In this document: positions 43,272 to 51,888 of the stretch, one piece after another | How positions within the stretch are numbered: position 1 is the first letter of the stretch | How the letters are laid out: each line of letters starts with the position of its first letter | DNA from: CAYRNY01 sp964425755 | Lineage (GTDB): Bacteria; Chloroflexota; Anaerolineae; Aggregatilineales; Aggregatilineaceae | Assembly: GCA_964425755.1 (NCBI GenBank) | Contig: CAYRNY010000009.1 | Coordinates: forward strand, 62,001-126,000 | Reading direction: 5' to 3' | Length of the DNA: 64,000 bases | Notes under the pieces: generated by a model | What the model was told of the DNA's origin: nothing | The model's database searches: none | Seen by the model: only the letters and a program-made list of their open reading frames with translations | Program-made: the position numbers and the translations under genes

Positions 43272-43568
43272 ATGAACCGACTATCCACGTATGGCGCGCG
43301 GCTGCGGCTGGGCCTGATCGTGATCGGGCTGCTGGTGTTCATCATTTTCCTGGTGCAGAACACGGACCCCATCCCGATCAGCGTGCTGTTTCTTGATCTT
43401 AATCTGCCCGGCGCGATCCTGATCCTGGTCACGGCGCTGGCGGGTTTTGCGGCGGGGTATTACGTCGCGTTTACCGGGCAGCGGCGGCGGCATAAGCGGC
43501 GCGACGCACGCACGCAGGCCAAAGCGGAAAGGCGGCAGTCTAAACCGGCAGAACAGGACGAAACGTAA
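43272..43568 (+). CDS. LapA-domain (DUF1049) small membrane protein
   Basis: 98 residues: two membrane helices (about 12-32 and 45-65) with the family hallmark FLVQNTDPIPISVLF and the following DLNLPGAILIL between and into them, then a highly basic tail (RRRHKRRDARTQAKAERRQSK shortened here to its character: over ten Arg/Lys in 25 residues). LapA in Gram-negatives helps lipopolysaccharide assembly and scaffold binding; in this lineage the role is unknown. GGGGAGG precedes the ATG. Confidence 0.82.
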   Translation: MNRLSTYGARLRLGLIVIGLLVFIIFLVQNTDPIPISVLFLDLNLPGAILILVTALAGFAAGYYVAFTGQRRRHKRRDARTQAKAERRQSKPAEQDET

Positions 43569-43733
43569 CGGCGCGGGCAATACAGCATAGCCGGCACAAC
43601 GCGGGCAGCGGCGCGATCCTGCCGCCCTTCTGCTTTCTGCTACTCGTAAACCGGGCGCGCCGGGACGCAACACCCGGCCCGTTGCTGCGTATAGAGGCAG
43701 TGGGACAGGACAACACAGAAAGGCGAGACTGTC

Positions 43734-44573
43734 ATGCCCGAACATACGCTGCTGCCACAAGAACGGATGATCGCGCGCGTGCGCGAGTTGTGCGCTGCTG
43801 ATGACCGGCTCGATGCGGCGATGATGTACGGCTCGTTCGCCTACGGCGAAGGCGATCCGTATTCCGATATCGAATTCTTGCTGTTTTTCAACGATGACGT
43901 GTTCGAGCAGATCGATCCGCGTGCATGGCTGGAGCAGATCGCCCCGGTCGAACTGCTGTACGTCAACGAGCACGGGATTCACGTCGCGATCTTCGACAAC
44001 CTGGTCCGGGGCGAGTTCCACTTTCACCGCGCCGCGGAGGTTACGATCGGCGCGATGTGGCCGGGGATGCTGACGTTCCCCAGCCTGGACGCGACGCTGA
44101 TCGTGGACAAGTCCGGCGCGCTGACGCCGTACCTCGAAGCGGTGGTCGGCCCGCCGCCCCCGCGCGACGATCCGCAGGCCGTGCAGCAGTTGGTCGACAG
44201 CTACATCAACTGGTCGCTGTTCGGCTTCAACCTGCTGCGGCGCGGCGAGCGCGCGCGGGCGCTGGAACTGCTGAACATTATCCACCGCCACCTGCTGCAC
44301 ATGGCCCGCTTGCTCGAAGGCCAGACGCAGCACTGGCTCACGCCGTCGCGCGCGGCGGAGCGCGACCTCGCGCCGCAAACCTACGCCCGGTTTGCACGCT
44401 GCGTCGCGGCCAGTCTTGCGCCGGAGGACATGGCGCGTGCCTATCACCGGGCCTGGGCGTGGGGCCGCGAGTTGCTGGACGGTTTGCGCCGCGAGTACGG
44501 CGTCAGCGTGCCCGACGCGTTGTGCCGGCGCATCACGGAGACCGTCGCGCGGGACGGCGCGCCCGGCTCGTGA
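43734..44573 (+). CDS. Nucleotidyltransferase resembling lincosamide nucleotidyltransferases Lnu(B)/Lnu(F)
   Basis: 279 residues, close to Lnu(B) (about 267). The N-terminal domain has MMYGSFAYGEGDPYSDIEF: G33/S34 and the acidic pair D45/E47 of the polymerase-beta fold. YVNEHGIHVAIFDNLVRGEFHF follows around 79-100, and a C-terminal helical domain is present. By memory these stretches align closely with Lnu(B)/Lnu(F), which adenylate lincomycin and clindamycin. Whether this protein modifies a drug or a native metabolite is unknown. AAAGGCGAG precedes the ATG; a strong hairpin terminator follows. Confidence 0.78.
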   Translation: MPEHTLLPQERMIARVRELCAADDRLDAAMMYGSFAYGEGDPYSDIEFLLFFNDDVFEQIDPRAWLEQIAPVELLYVNEHGIHVAIFDNLVRGEFHFHRAAEVTIGAMWPGMLTFPSLDATLIVDKSGALTPYLEAVVGPPPPRDDPQAVQQLVDSYINWSLFGFNLLRRGERARALELLNIIHRHLLHMARLLEGQTQHWLTPSRAAERDLAPQTYARFARCVAASLAPEDMARAYHRAWAWGRELLDGLRREYGVSVPDALCRRITETVARDGAPGS

Positions 44574-44590
44574 TGGCTGCCTGGCGCTGC

Positions 44591-44633
44591 AAAAGCATGA
44601 CGCCCCAGGTAGCAAGCCTACATGGGGCGTCAT
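44591..44633. terminator. Bidirectional terminator between nucleotidyltransferase and pilin genes
   Basis: A 10-bp perfect stem ATGACGCCCC/GGGGCGTCAT with a 17-base loop (44597-44606, 44624-44633). On the minus strand it is followed by GCTTTT, giving a clear terminator for the pilin gene. Confidence 0.82.
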
Positions 44634-44658
44634 TCGATTAGCCGTTCAGCCGGTGCGG

Positions 44659-44928
44659 TCAGAAAATGGGGATAAATGTCGCGATGATAATCGCCGGTAC
44701 GACGTTAAGCGCACCTTCGGTTTCCGCTTCGGTATCGCAAACGCCGGGGTTAGCGATATCGAAGTACGGGTCAAGCGCTCTTGTGATATCACAATAAAGC
44801 TCGCGCACACTATCGCCAAAGACGACTAGGATGATAATAACGACGATGGAAGTAAGCATCAGAATCAGGGCGTACTCGACCAGCCCTTGACCGTGCTCGT
44901 CGGGTGGGTGTAGCAACCGTTTGAGCAT
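44659..44928 (-). CDS. Flp/Fap-type pilin
   Basis: 89 residues from the ATG at 44928 with AAGGAAGG five bases upstream. A short basic leader (MLKRLLHPPDEHG) precedes the cleavage region GQGLVEYALIL, the Flp pilin hallmark with the conserved Glu and Tyr, then one hydrophobic helix. The C-terminal tail (about 45-89) is longer than in small Flp pilins and carries two Cys. A prepilin peptidase and Tad machinery are not in the window; the REC-CpaE protein at 16.3 kb may belong to the same system. Confidence 0.85.
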   Translation of the reverse strand: MLKRLLHPPDEHGQGLVEYALILMLTSIVVIIILVVFGDSVRELYCDITRALDPYFDIANPGVCDTEAETEGALNVVPAIIIATFIPIF

Positions 44929-44997
44929 GAAAGCCTTCCTTATGAGATTGATAACGTGCGATGAAGGCGGTCCTGAGATAAAGTGGCGGACCATAAC

Positions 44998-45026
44998 AAT
45001 ATAACTATCTTAACATAACTTCACAA
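44998..45026 (-). promoter_or_regulatory. Promoter of the pilin gene
   Basis: Minus strand: -35 TTGTGA (45021-45026), a 17-base spacer, -10 TATATT (44998-45003), in an AT-rich island. Leader about 60 bases with a GGTCC/GGACC hairpin. Confidence 0.68.
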
Positions 45027-45088
45027 TTTTCTCATGATGATTAAAAACCCCTAACAATCGCTAAGGGGAAATTGAAACCGGCGCAGCG

Positions 45089-46504
45089 TCAGGCCCAGCC
45101 GGGCAGCGGCGGGACCTGCACGCGGTAGGCGCTGGCGTGGATCGTGCCGATCACGAACAGCGTCGCGCCGCCCCACAGCCCGACCAACGTGATCACACCG
45201 ATCACCAGGAAGACGACCGCGCCATCCTCAACGAGCTGCACATCATCAGGATTGGCTTCGCTCGCGGTGAAGGTTTCCTCGAACAGCGTCACGGCGGGAT
45301 ACGCCTCGCGCAGCGCGGCCTGGTAACGGTCCTGTGTCAGCACCAGCCCCGCGATCACGCCGAGCAGGCTCGCGGTGATCAGGCTCAGGAAGAACACGAT
45401 CAAGCCCACCGCTGCCCACCGTTGGCCCGTGCGCGCCCGTTTCTGCCGGGTGTGTGCCGCGCCGGGACCGTCTTCATACACGCGCCCGTCGTCTTCCAGC
45501 ACGATGTACACGTCCTCGCGCCGGAAGCCGCTCGTCGCCAGGATCAGCAGGTACCACAGCACGCCGATCCCCGTAACCAGCGCGAGAATCCAGCCGCCGA
45601 TGCCCAGCGGTTTGCCGTAGTCCAGCGTCGCTTCGTACTGCCCGTGTGTCTGGACGCGGTAGCCGCCGTACCGGTAGGCGTTCACACGCTGCTGCAGATA
45701 CGCGATCGCGGCGTTGAGATCGGGCTGTCCCGCTGTGGCGACGTAACCGTAGCCGTAACCGGGCGGCACGTATGACGGGGCAGGGGGTGGCGGCGTGACC
45801 GGCGGCGGTGTGAACGGCGCGGGCGGCACGATATAGGCCGGGGGCTGTGGTTGCGTGCCGGGCTGCGTGGCGTGCATGTCGGACGCGGGGCGGCTGGCCG
45901 GGGTCTCCTCGTCAAGCGGCGGCGCTTCAGGTGTCGTCTCCGGCATTTCGTAACCGCTTGTGGGCATTTCGGCAATGGCGTCATCGTCGGGCGTGCCGGG
46001 TCCGGTGGCCGCGCTTTGATCGCCCTCGCGCGCCGCCGGGATCGAGCCGGTGCCGGGGCGCGTGCTGTGCGCGTCCGGTGCGCGTTCAGAATCGGGGATC
46101 GGTTCCGCGCCCGGTTCGTCGCCGGCGGCTTCCGCTTCCGGTGCTGAGAGCACGTCGGTCGCTTCGATATCGGTCGGCGTATCGTCGGGGGTAGTGCCGG
46201 GCACGGGCGGGATGCCCATGGGCGGTGTTTCCTCGTCGCTGCCCGCGACTACCGCCCGTTCCTCGTCCGGCGTGGGACCGGGACTGGCCTCGTCTTGGTC
46301 CGCGGCGGGTGTACCTGTATCGCCCGGCTGTTCCTCGTCCAGCGGCGCATCTTCAGCGGCGGCTGGAGCGGTTTCCGGCGCGGCGTCCGCTTCTTGCGCC
46401 TCACCGTCCGCCGTGTCGAATTCGAAGTCACAGCGCGGGCAGCGATCGTCATCGCCCATCACGTAAGCGCCGCAATTGGGGCAGCGTCGCAGTTCGTCAT
46501 TCAC
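45089..46504 (-). CDS. Zinc-ribbon protein with long acidic linker and four-helix membrane domain
   Basis: 471 residues starting at a GTG (AAGGA ten bases upstream). An N-terminal zinc ribbon (CPNCGAY...CPRCDFEF, residues 8-27) leads to a very long acidic, Ala/Pro/Glu/Thr-rich disordered linker (about 30-240). A YGYGY patch, a YxxxVNAYRYGGYRVQTHG segment and four membrane helices (about 300-320, 365-390, 425-447) follow. No enzyme motif. The linker has coding-typical GC but low complexity. Function unknown; possibly a membrane adapter. Confidence 0.72.
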   Translation of the reverse strand: MNDELRRCPNCGAYVMGDDDRCPRCDFEFDTADGEAQEADAAPETAPAAAEDAPLDEEQPGDTGTPAADQDEASPGPTPDEERAVVAGSDEETPPMGIPPVPGTTPDDTPTDIEATDVLSAPEAEAAGDEPGAEPIPDSERAPDAHSTRPGTGSIPAAREGDQSAATGPGTPDDDAIAEMPTSGYEMPETTPEAPPLDEETPASRPASDMHATQPGTQPQPPAYIVPPAPFTPPPVTPPPPAPSYVPPGYGYGYVATAGQPDLNAAIAYLQQRVNAYRYGGYRVQTHGQYEATLDYGKPLGIGGWILALVTGIGVLWYLLILATSGFRREDVYIVLEDDGRVYEDGPGAAHTRQKRARTGQRWAAVGLIVFFLSLITASLLGVIAGLVLTQDRYQAALREAYPAVTLFEETFTASEANPDDVQLVEDGAVVFLVIGVITLVGLWGGATLFVIGTIHASAYRVQVPPLPGWA

Positions 46505-47059
46505 GGGTAACCGGTCCTTCCGTTGGCTTCATGTTCTCATTGTACACCGGATCGCGGCGCGGAAAAGCTGCCCGCACGCCGTCCAGACCGCGATTAACAG
46601 GCGATCGGGCGGCGTTTGTGCGACGCCGCACCCACTTACCCGGCTGGAGCACCATCTGATGTGTGCTGCGCAGTTGCCGCCGTACGTGGATTTTATGTGA
46701 AATTCGTAGGCCCAGACGGTCAGCGCGCCGGAAACCGGGTATGATGGTGGTATGGGGATGGGAACACTCCGGCCAACGACAAATGATCCGTCCCGCGTTC
46801 GCCCGGTTTAGCCCGGTTCAAGGCTGGCGGCTGCGCAAGAGAAAGCCCGCCGGAAGGGCTGAAAAACGAATGCCCTCTGGTGCACTTGCCTTGCTGGAGC
46901 GGATGGTTCCAAACCACCCGCGGGCGGGCAGGCCGTGCTGGATAACCTCAGGATGGTGATGCAGCCACCCTGAGGCGGGACCTCTGTGCTCTGGTCGGTG
47001 GTTAGCAGGTGTACTATACTGGGCAGTATCCGGTCGATGACACGGAATAAGGACTTGAC
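46505..47059. other. 555-base intergenic region with a structured core
   Basis: No convincing gene. Between 46790 and 46981 the sequence is rich in complementary segments: outer arms GTCCCGC (46790-46796) and GCGGGAC (46975-46981), hairpins AGCCC/GGGCT (46844-46860) and CCTCAGG/CCTGAGG (46946-46975), and a tandem pair GCCCGGTTTA/GCCCGGTTCA (46801-46820). It matches no riboswitch, RNase P, SRP, 6S or tmRNA signature I know. A promoter-like TATACT sits near 47012-47017 before the next gene, with the palindrome ATACT/AGTAT. Confidence 0.45.
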
Positions 47060-48655
47060 GTGAGTGACGAAACCGCAGTACGTGTCCTGGTCGTTGACGA
47101 CGGGCGAGACAACCGCGAATTCCTCGCCGAATACATCTTAAAGCCGCACGGCTACGAGCCGCTGATGGCGCGTGATGGCTACGAGGCGCTGGAAGCGGTG
47201 CGCCGCGACGCGCCGGATATCATGCTGCTGGACCTGCAAATGCCGCGCATGAACGGCATGGAAGTGCTGGATGCGCTGCAGGACGAGGGCATCGATATCC
47301 CGGTGATCCTGATGACGTTTCACGGCTCCGAAGAGATTGCGATCGAGGTCTACCGTAAAGGCGTGCGCGACTACGTCAAGAAGCCGTATACCGTCGACGA
47401 GATGCTCGACGCGCTGAACCGTGCGCTGAACGAGGTCCGGCTGCGGCGCGACAAAGAGGCGCTCACCGAGCGCCTGCTGCGGGCCAACGCCGGCCTGACC
47501 CGCCGCGTGCGCGAACTCAACGCGCTGTACCAGATCGGCAAAAGCGTGACCGCGCTGGTCGACATGAAACGGCTGCTGCCGCGCATCGTCGATGCGGCGG
47601 TCGAGGTGATCGGGGCGGAGCAGGGAGCGCTGCTGCTGGTCGAGGGCGACCAGTTGATCTGCCGCGCGCAGAAGGCGCACAACGAACCGGCGGCGCGGGC
47701 GATCAACGAGGCGTGCAGCGACCGGATCGCGCTGCGTGCGGCCAACACCGGCCAGGCGATCGTGCTCTCGCCGGAAGAGCTGGCGCAGTATCGCCGCCGC
47801 AACCCGATGCTGCCGGCAGCGGTAGCGTGCATCCCGCTGCGGATGCGCGACCAGGTGGTCGGCGTGCTGTGTGTCGAGAACGTCTCCGCCGGCGCGAGAT
47901 CCTTCACCCAACGCGACGGCACCCTGCTGGAGATGCTGGGCGACTACGCCGCGATCGCGATCGAGAACGCGCGTAACTACGCGGCGCTGGAAAAGTCGAC
48001 CGCCGAGCGCACCGAGACCCTGCGCAGCGCCTTCGCGCGGTATGTCGCGCCGTCGGTCGTCCAGCGCGTGCTGGAAAACCCGGACCTGCTGCAGTTGGGC
48101 GGCACGCGGCGCGAGATCACGGTCGTGTTCGCCGACGCGCGCAGCTACACCGCGTACACCGAGCACGCCGAGCCGGAAGACGTGGTGAACCTGCTCAACG
48201 ATTATTTCCGTATCGCGATCGAGGTGATCTTCTCTCGCGAGGGCACGCTCGACAAGTTCCTGGGCGATGCGGTGATGGCGTTTTTCAACGCGCCGGAAGA
48301 CCAGCACGATCACCCCTACCGCGCAGTCGATGCGGCGCTGGCGCTACAGCGCGCGGTCGCCGAACGCAACGCGCGCGGCGATGTGCGCGGGCTGCGCTTC
48401 GGGATCGGCGTGCACGTAGGCGAGGCAGTCGTGGGCAACGTCGGCGCGAACCAGGCGATGAACTACACCGCGATCGGCGACACGGTCAACATCGCCAAGC
48501 GCCTGCAAGAGCACGCCGCGCCCGGCGACGTGCTGATCTCGGCGGCGGTATACGCGCGCCTGGGCGACCGCGTCAAGGTCGAGCCGGTGGGCGACCTGGT
48601 GCTCAAGGGGCGCTCGCAGCCGGTCGAGATCTACAAGCTGATCGCGCTGGCTTGA
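47060..48655 (+). CDS. Receiver-GAF-class III adenylyl cyclase
   Basis: 531 residues from a GTG preceded by AAGGA. The receiver (5-125) has D58 (LLDLQMPRMNG) and KK in VKKPYT. A coiled-coil linker leads to a GAF domain (about 165-315), then the cyclase domain (about 345-525). Metal ligands D359 (FADARSYT) and D403 (KFLGDAV); the purine-selecting K399 and Thr of YTAIGD point to ATP; N/R of VNIAKR are present. It should make cAMP under dual control by phosphorylation and a GAF ligand. It is not next to a kinase gene. It converges with the Mth938-like gene, 7 bases apart. Confidence 0.92.
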   Translation: MSDETAVRVLVVDDGRDNREFLAEYILKPHGYEPLMARDGYEALEAVRRDAPDIMLLDLQMPRMNGMEVLDALQDEGIDIPVILMTFHGSEEIAIEVYRKGVRDYVKKPYTVDEMLDALNRALNEVRLRRDKEALTERLLRANAGLTRRVRELNALYQIGKSVTALVDMKRLLPRIVDAAVEVIGAEQGALLLVEGDQLICRAQKAHNEPAARAINEACSDRIALRAANTGQAIVLSPEELAQYRRRNPMLPAAVACIPLRMRDQVVGVLCVENVSAGARSFTQRDGTLLEMLGDYAAIAIENARNYAALEKSTAERTETLRSAFARYVAPSVVQRVLENPDLLQLGGTRREITVVFADARSYTAYTEHAEPEDVVNLLNDYFRIAIEVIFSREGTLDKFLGDAVMAFFNAPEDQHDHPYRAVDAALALQRAVAERNARGDVRGLRFGIGVHVGEAVVGNVGANQAMNYTAIGDTVNIAKRLQEHAAPGDVLISAAVYARLGDRVKVEPVGDLVLKGRSQPVEIYKLIALA

Positions 48656-48662
48656 TGCGCCG

Positions 48663-49016
48663 TCAGCACGTCACGTGCAGGATCGCGTTGGTCGTGCTCA
48701 GGTCGGCTTTGCTGAGCCGGGCGCAGGCTTCCTCCGTCGGCACGGCGATCACCTTCACGCCGTGCTTCTCGGCGGCGCGGTAGACCCCCTTCAGCACGGG
48801 TAGCTGCCCGTGCACGCCCGTCCCGATGATCAGCGTCTGGCAGTTCCAGGGGATCGCCTCCTTGGCGGTCAGCGGCGTGTGGCCGAACTCCTTTTTGCGC
48901 GGGCGGGACGGCCCCTTCTTGCGCTTGCGGATCGCGCCCCCCTCGATCACGACGTCCTTCGTGTACCGTTCCCCGTCGATCTCAATCTCACCGAATCTCA
49001 CAACGCGTGCGTTCAT
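48663..49016 (-). CDS. Mth938-like (DUF498/NDUFAF3-type) domain protein
   Basis: 117 residues. It begins with VVRFGEIEIDGERYTKDVVIEGG and has the core NCQTLIIGTGVHGQLPVL, both typical of the MTH938/NDUFAF3 family, with the conserved Gly-rich turn. The eukaryotic relative assists respiratory complex I assembly; bacterial members have no settled function. AAAGGAG precedes the ATG. It stands alone, convergent with the cyclase gene. Confidence 0.88.
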   Translation of the reverse strand: MNARVVRFGEIEIDGERYTKDVVIEGGAIRKRKKGPSRPRKKEFGHTPLTAKEAIPWNCQTLIIGTGVHGQLPVLKGVYRAAEKHGVKVIAVPTEEACARLSKADLSTTNAILHVTC

Positions 49017-49334
49017 CGCGCGCTCCTTTCAGCCAGGCGGTCGATGCCACGCAGAGCAGGCCCCGGCGCTCCGATCGCGCGGGCGCTGGTGCGTATTCAG
49101 ATTATAAAGCGTCATCAATACGCCCGCTTCCTAACCGTGCTGTTGGCGCGGTTCTGTAATAACTACGATTTTTACAATTATTTACGTTTCCCTTACAAGC
49201 TCATTGTTGTATTTCACATGACCGGGTTGGGAGCGGCGTGCTACGCGAAAGTGATCGGCTTACAGCATTCTGGGCACTGGCATTTCAGGTCTTGGCAAGA
49301 GGTCGAAAAAGCACGGCGACGCCGCCTGTACGTA
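49017..49334. other. About 320-base intergenic region, AT-rich centre
   Basis: It contains an AT-rich patch (49138-49220), unusual for this GC-rich window. No reading frame with a ribosome-binding site, RNA motif or long repeat was seen. The AT-rich patch might mark upstream promoter (UP-like) sequence for the surface-protein gene. Confidence 0.4.
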
Positions 49335-49363
49335 TTGTCTTGCTAGTACTGTGGGGCTACACT
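49335..49363 (+). promoter_or_regulatory. Promoter of the surface-protein gene
   Basis: -35 TTGTCT (49335-49340), a 17-base spacer, -10 TACACT (49358-49363). The leader would be about 157 bases; CACTGTAGG occurs twice in it (near 49360 and 49423). Confidence 0.6.
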
Positions 49364-49526
49364 GTAGGTGACGCGCTATGTGTCGCATGGTATCAGGCCG
49401 TGAGCGCAGCAAGCTGATCGACGGTCACTGTAGGGTTGGAGTGCTCGTGCATTCCTAACGCCTGGTTGCTTGTAAGAGCGCAACATACGCTGTCTGAGGT
49501 CATTTTTGAAAAGAGGAGTTTGGAAC

Positions 49527-51815
49527 ATGTCACGAAATCGTTTCGCGATTCTCATGTCATTCTTGACGACCGTCGCGCTGGTGCTGGCGGTGACGCCGGC
49601 GCTGGCCGACTGGGCTGGCAACACCCCGACGGGCAACGGTGTCTTGCCGGTTTACCGTACGGACCTGCCATCGAATGATGAGTGTGGGCCCCTGGGGTAC
49701 GACTTCGGCTTCAAAATCGGCGGGGCCCCCAACGGCACCTACTATCTCACGAGCGCTTATGGCGACCTAGTCAGCGGTGCGCCGGAGGACGCGGCCAACT
49801 CGGTCACGATTTCCAACAGCGACGGCCACACGTTCAACTGGAGCGCGACACTGGGGATTGACGCGGTTGTCGTCAAAGCCGGTTCTGGAGCCAACGTATT
49901 CTTCTATGCGCCCGAAGCGACGGGCGACACCGGGTTGTACGCGCCGCTTACCGGGGACGGCCCCGGTGACCCTGGCAAGATCCGTGATATCAGCCACGTC
50001 ACGTTTTGCTATGACTATGAAGTCGACGTGAGCAAAGATGCCCATACGTCGTTCACGCGCATGTATCACTGGTCGATCGACAAATCCGTCACGCCGGACT
50101 CCTGGGACCTGTTCAAGGGGGACAGCGGCACCTCGACCTACACCGTAGCGGTGACCAAAACCGGCTATACCGACAATGGCTGGGCCGTGAACGGCTCGAT
50201 CTGGATCGAGAATAATACCCCGCTTGACGCCACCATCACGGGCGTCACTGACGTGATCAGCGGCTTCGGCGCGGTGGCTGTCAATTGCCCGGGCGGGCTC
50301 TCCCAGGTGTTGGCTTCCGGGGCTACGCTGACCTGCACCTATAACACCGGGCCGCAAGACTCGCCCAACAGCAACCCCTTTGGGGACACTAACACGGCCA
50401 CCGTAACCACCAGTGGCACGGTTGGCGGCGGTGAGGCTACGGCTGGCGTGGTCTTTGGCGCACCGACGACTGAGGTAAACGCAAGTGTCAACGTCACCGA
50501 CAGCAACGGCGAGTCCTGGGGGCCGGTCTCTGGCAGTACCTCGTGGACCTATACGCGTACATTCGAGTGCAACGGTGACGCTGGCGCGCATGGTAACATC
50601 GCGACCATCGTCGAAACCGGCCAGTATGACGACGCTTCAGTGACCGTCCGCTGCTACGAACCGACGGTGAACAAGACCGTAACGACATCGTTTGAGCGTA
50701 AATACCTGTGGAAGGTCGAAAAGTCCGCCGACCCGTCCGAGCTGACCCTGTCGCTGGGGCAGAGCTTCCTGGTCGACTACGAAATCCTCGTCGATCTGGA
50801 TACGTCTGTATACACGGACGGCTGGGTTGATAGCAAGTGGAAGGTCGAGGGGACGATCACCGTCACGAACCCGCACCCCACACAAACGATGACGGTTACG
50901 CTCAAAGACGTGATTCAGCCTGGAGCGATCATGGCAACGCTTGACTGTGATGGGGTGCTGACTGTTGCGGCTGGGTCGAGTGGGACCTGTGGCTACAGCG
51001 CCATGCTGCCGGATGGCACGAACCGTACCAACGTCGCGACCGCGCGGCTGCTCGGTTACGACTACAGCAGCCCGACCAAGGACGTGATCTTCGGCGCACC
51101 GGCGACCGAGGTCGATGAGTGCGTCACACTCACAGACTCCTTCTTCCCGGACGAGGTGCTTGCCACCGTCTGTTACGGTCCCGGTGGGGCTGAATTTGTG
51201 GGCGCGCCCTATACCAAGACCTACGCGCGCACGCTTGGGCCGTACGATGTATGCGGCGAGTATGTGGTCGAGAATACCGCGACCATCGTGACCAAGGACA
51301 CCGGTACGAGCCACCAGGATACCGCGACGGTTACCATCAACGTGCCGTGCGAAGGTGGCTGCACGCTAACCCCCGGTTACTGGAAGACGCACTCGCGCCT
51401 CGGCCCCGCGCCCTACGATGACAACTGGGCGAATCTGCCGGATTACAACGAGAACATGGTCGCGGATGAGCACGACGAACCGTTCTTCCTCAGCGGCCAG
51501 ACGTACTACGAGGTACTGTGGACATCGCCCAAAGGCGGCAACGCCTACTACATCCTGGCGCATGCCTACATCGCGGCGGAGCTGAACTTCTTGAACGGCG
51601 CCGATCCGTCAACGGTCCAGGCGACCTTCGACGAGGCGACCACGCTGTTCGAGACCTATACGCCGGACGATGTTGGCGCGGCAAAGGGCAAGAACGGCAA
51701 GGAACTGCGCGACCAGTTCATAGCGCTGGCGGGAGTTCTGGACGACTACAACAACGGGCTGATCGGCCCCGGGCACTGCAGTGAAGACAGCCGGTCCGCG
51801 CCGCCCGAAGAGTAA
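49527..51815 (+). CDS. Large secreted surface protein with Cys-containing beta-repeat domains
   Basis: 762 residues from the ATG at 49527 (AAGAGGAG eight bases upstream). A signal peptide (about 1-29) is followed by a mature region of repeated beta-sandwich domains with paired cysteines, each with a YxWSIDKS or YLWKVEKSADP-like opening and a VTxTxxxGxx...GAPTTEV-like close (DUF11-like). Near the C-terminus lies CTLTPGYWKTHSRLGP, a motif I know from many secreted bacterial proteins as a 'GYWKTH' module, then a helical end. There is no membrane anchor or LPXTG. Probably cell-surface or matrix; not an enzyme by sequence. Confidence 0.82.
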   Translation: MSRNRFAILMSFLTTVALVLAVTPALADWAGNTPTGNGVLPVYRTDLPSNDECGPLGYDFGFKIGGAPNGTYYLTSAYGDLVSGAPEDAANSVTISNSDGHTFNWSATLGIDAVVVKAGSGANVFFYAPEATGDTGLYAPLTGDGPGDPGKIRDISHVTFCYDYEVDVSKDAHTSFTRMYHWSIDKSVTPDSWDLFKGDSGTSTYTVAVTKTGYTDNGWAVNGSIWIENNTPLDATITGVTDVISGFGAVAVNCPGGLSQVLASGATLTCTYNTGPQDSPNSNPFGDTNTATVTTSGTVGGGEATAGVVFGAPTTEVNASVNVTDSNGESWGPVSGSTSWTYTRTFECNGDAGAHGNIATIVETGQYDDASVTVRCYEPTVNKTVTTSFERKYLWKVEKSADPSELTLSLGQSFLVDYEILVDLDTSVYTDGWVDSKWKVEGTITVTNPHPTQTMTVTLKDVIQPGAIMATLDCDGVLTVAAGSSGTCGYSAMLPDGTNRTNVATARLLGYDYSSPTKDVIFGAPATEVDECVTLTDSFFPDEVLATVCYGPGGAEFVGAPYTKTYARTLGPYDVCGEYVVENTATIVTKDTGTSHQDTATVTINVPCEGGCTLTPGYWKTHSRLGPAPYDDNWANLPDYNENMVADEHDEPFFLSGQTYYEVLWTSPKGGNAYYILAHAYIAAELNFLNGADPSTVQATFDEATTLFETYTPDDVGAAKGKNGKELRDQFIALAGVLDDYNNGLIGPGHCSEDSRSAPPEE

Positions 51816-51855
51816 TCCTTGCGCCGTTGTCGCACGGTGACAACGGGCGTACCCT

Positions 51856-51888
51856 CAGCGGGGTCGAGCGATCGGCCCCGCTGTTTTA
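51856..51888. terminator. Bidirectional terminator after the surface-protein gene
   Basis: An 8-bp perfect stem CAGCGGGG/CCCCGCTG (51856-51863, 51876-51883) followed by TTTTA on the plus strand. It lies between the surface-protein gene and the converging MFS gene. Confidence 0.82.

Noticed and set aside
46720..46917. A 65-codon minus-strand frame in the structured intergenic region
   Set aside because: No ribosome-binding site; the region is better explained by RNA-like inverted repeats.
48810..49346. A 178-codon plus-strand frame
   Set aside because: It mostly lies antisense to the Mth938-like gene and reads as low-complexity before running into an AT-rich spacer.
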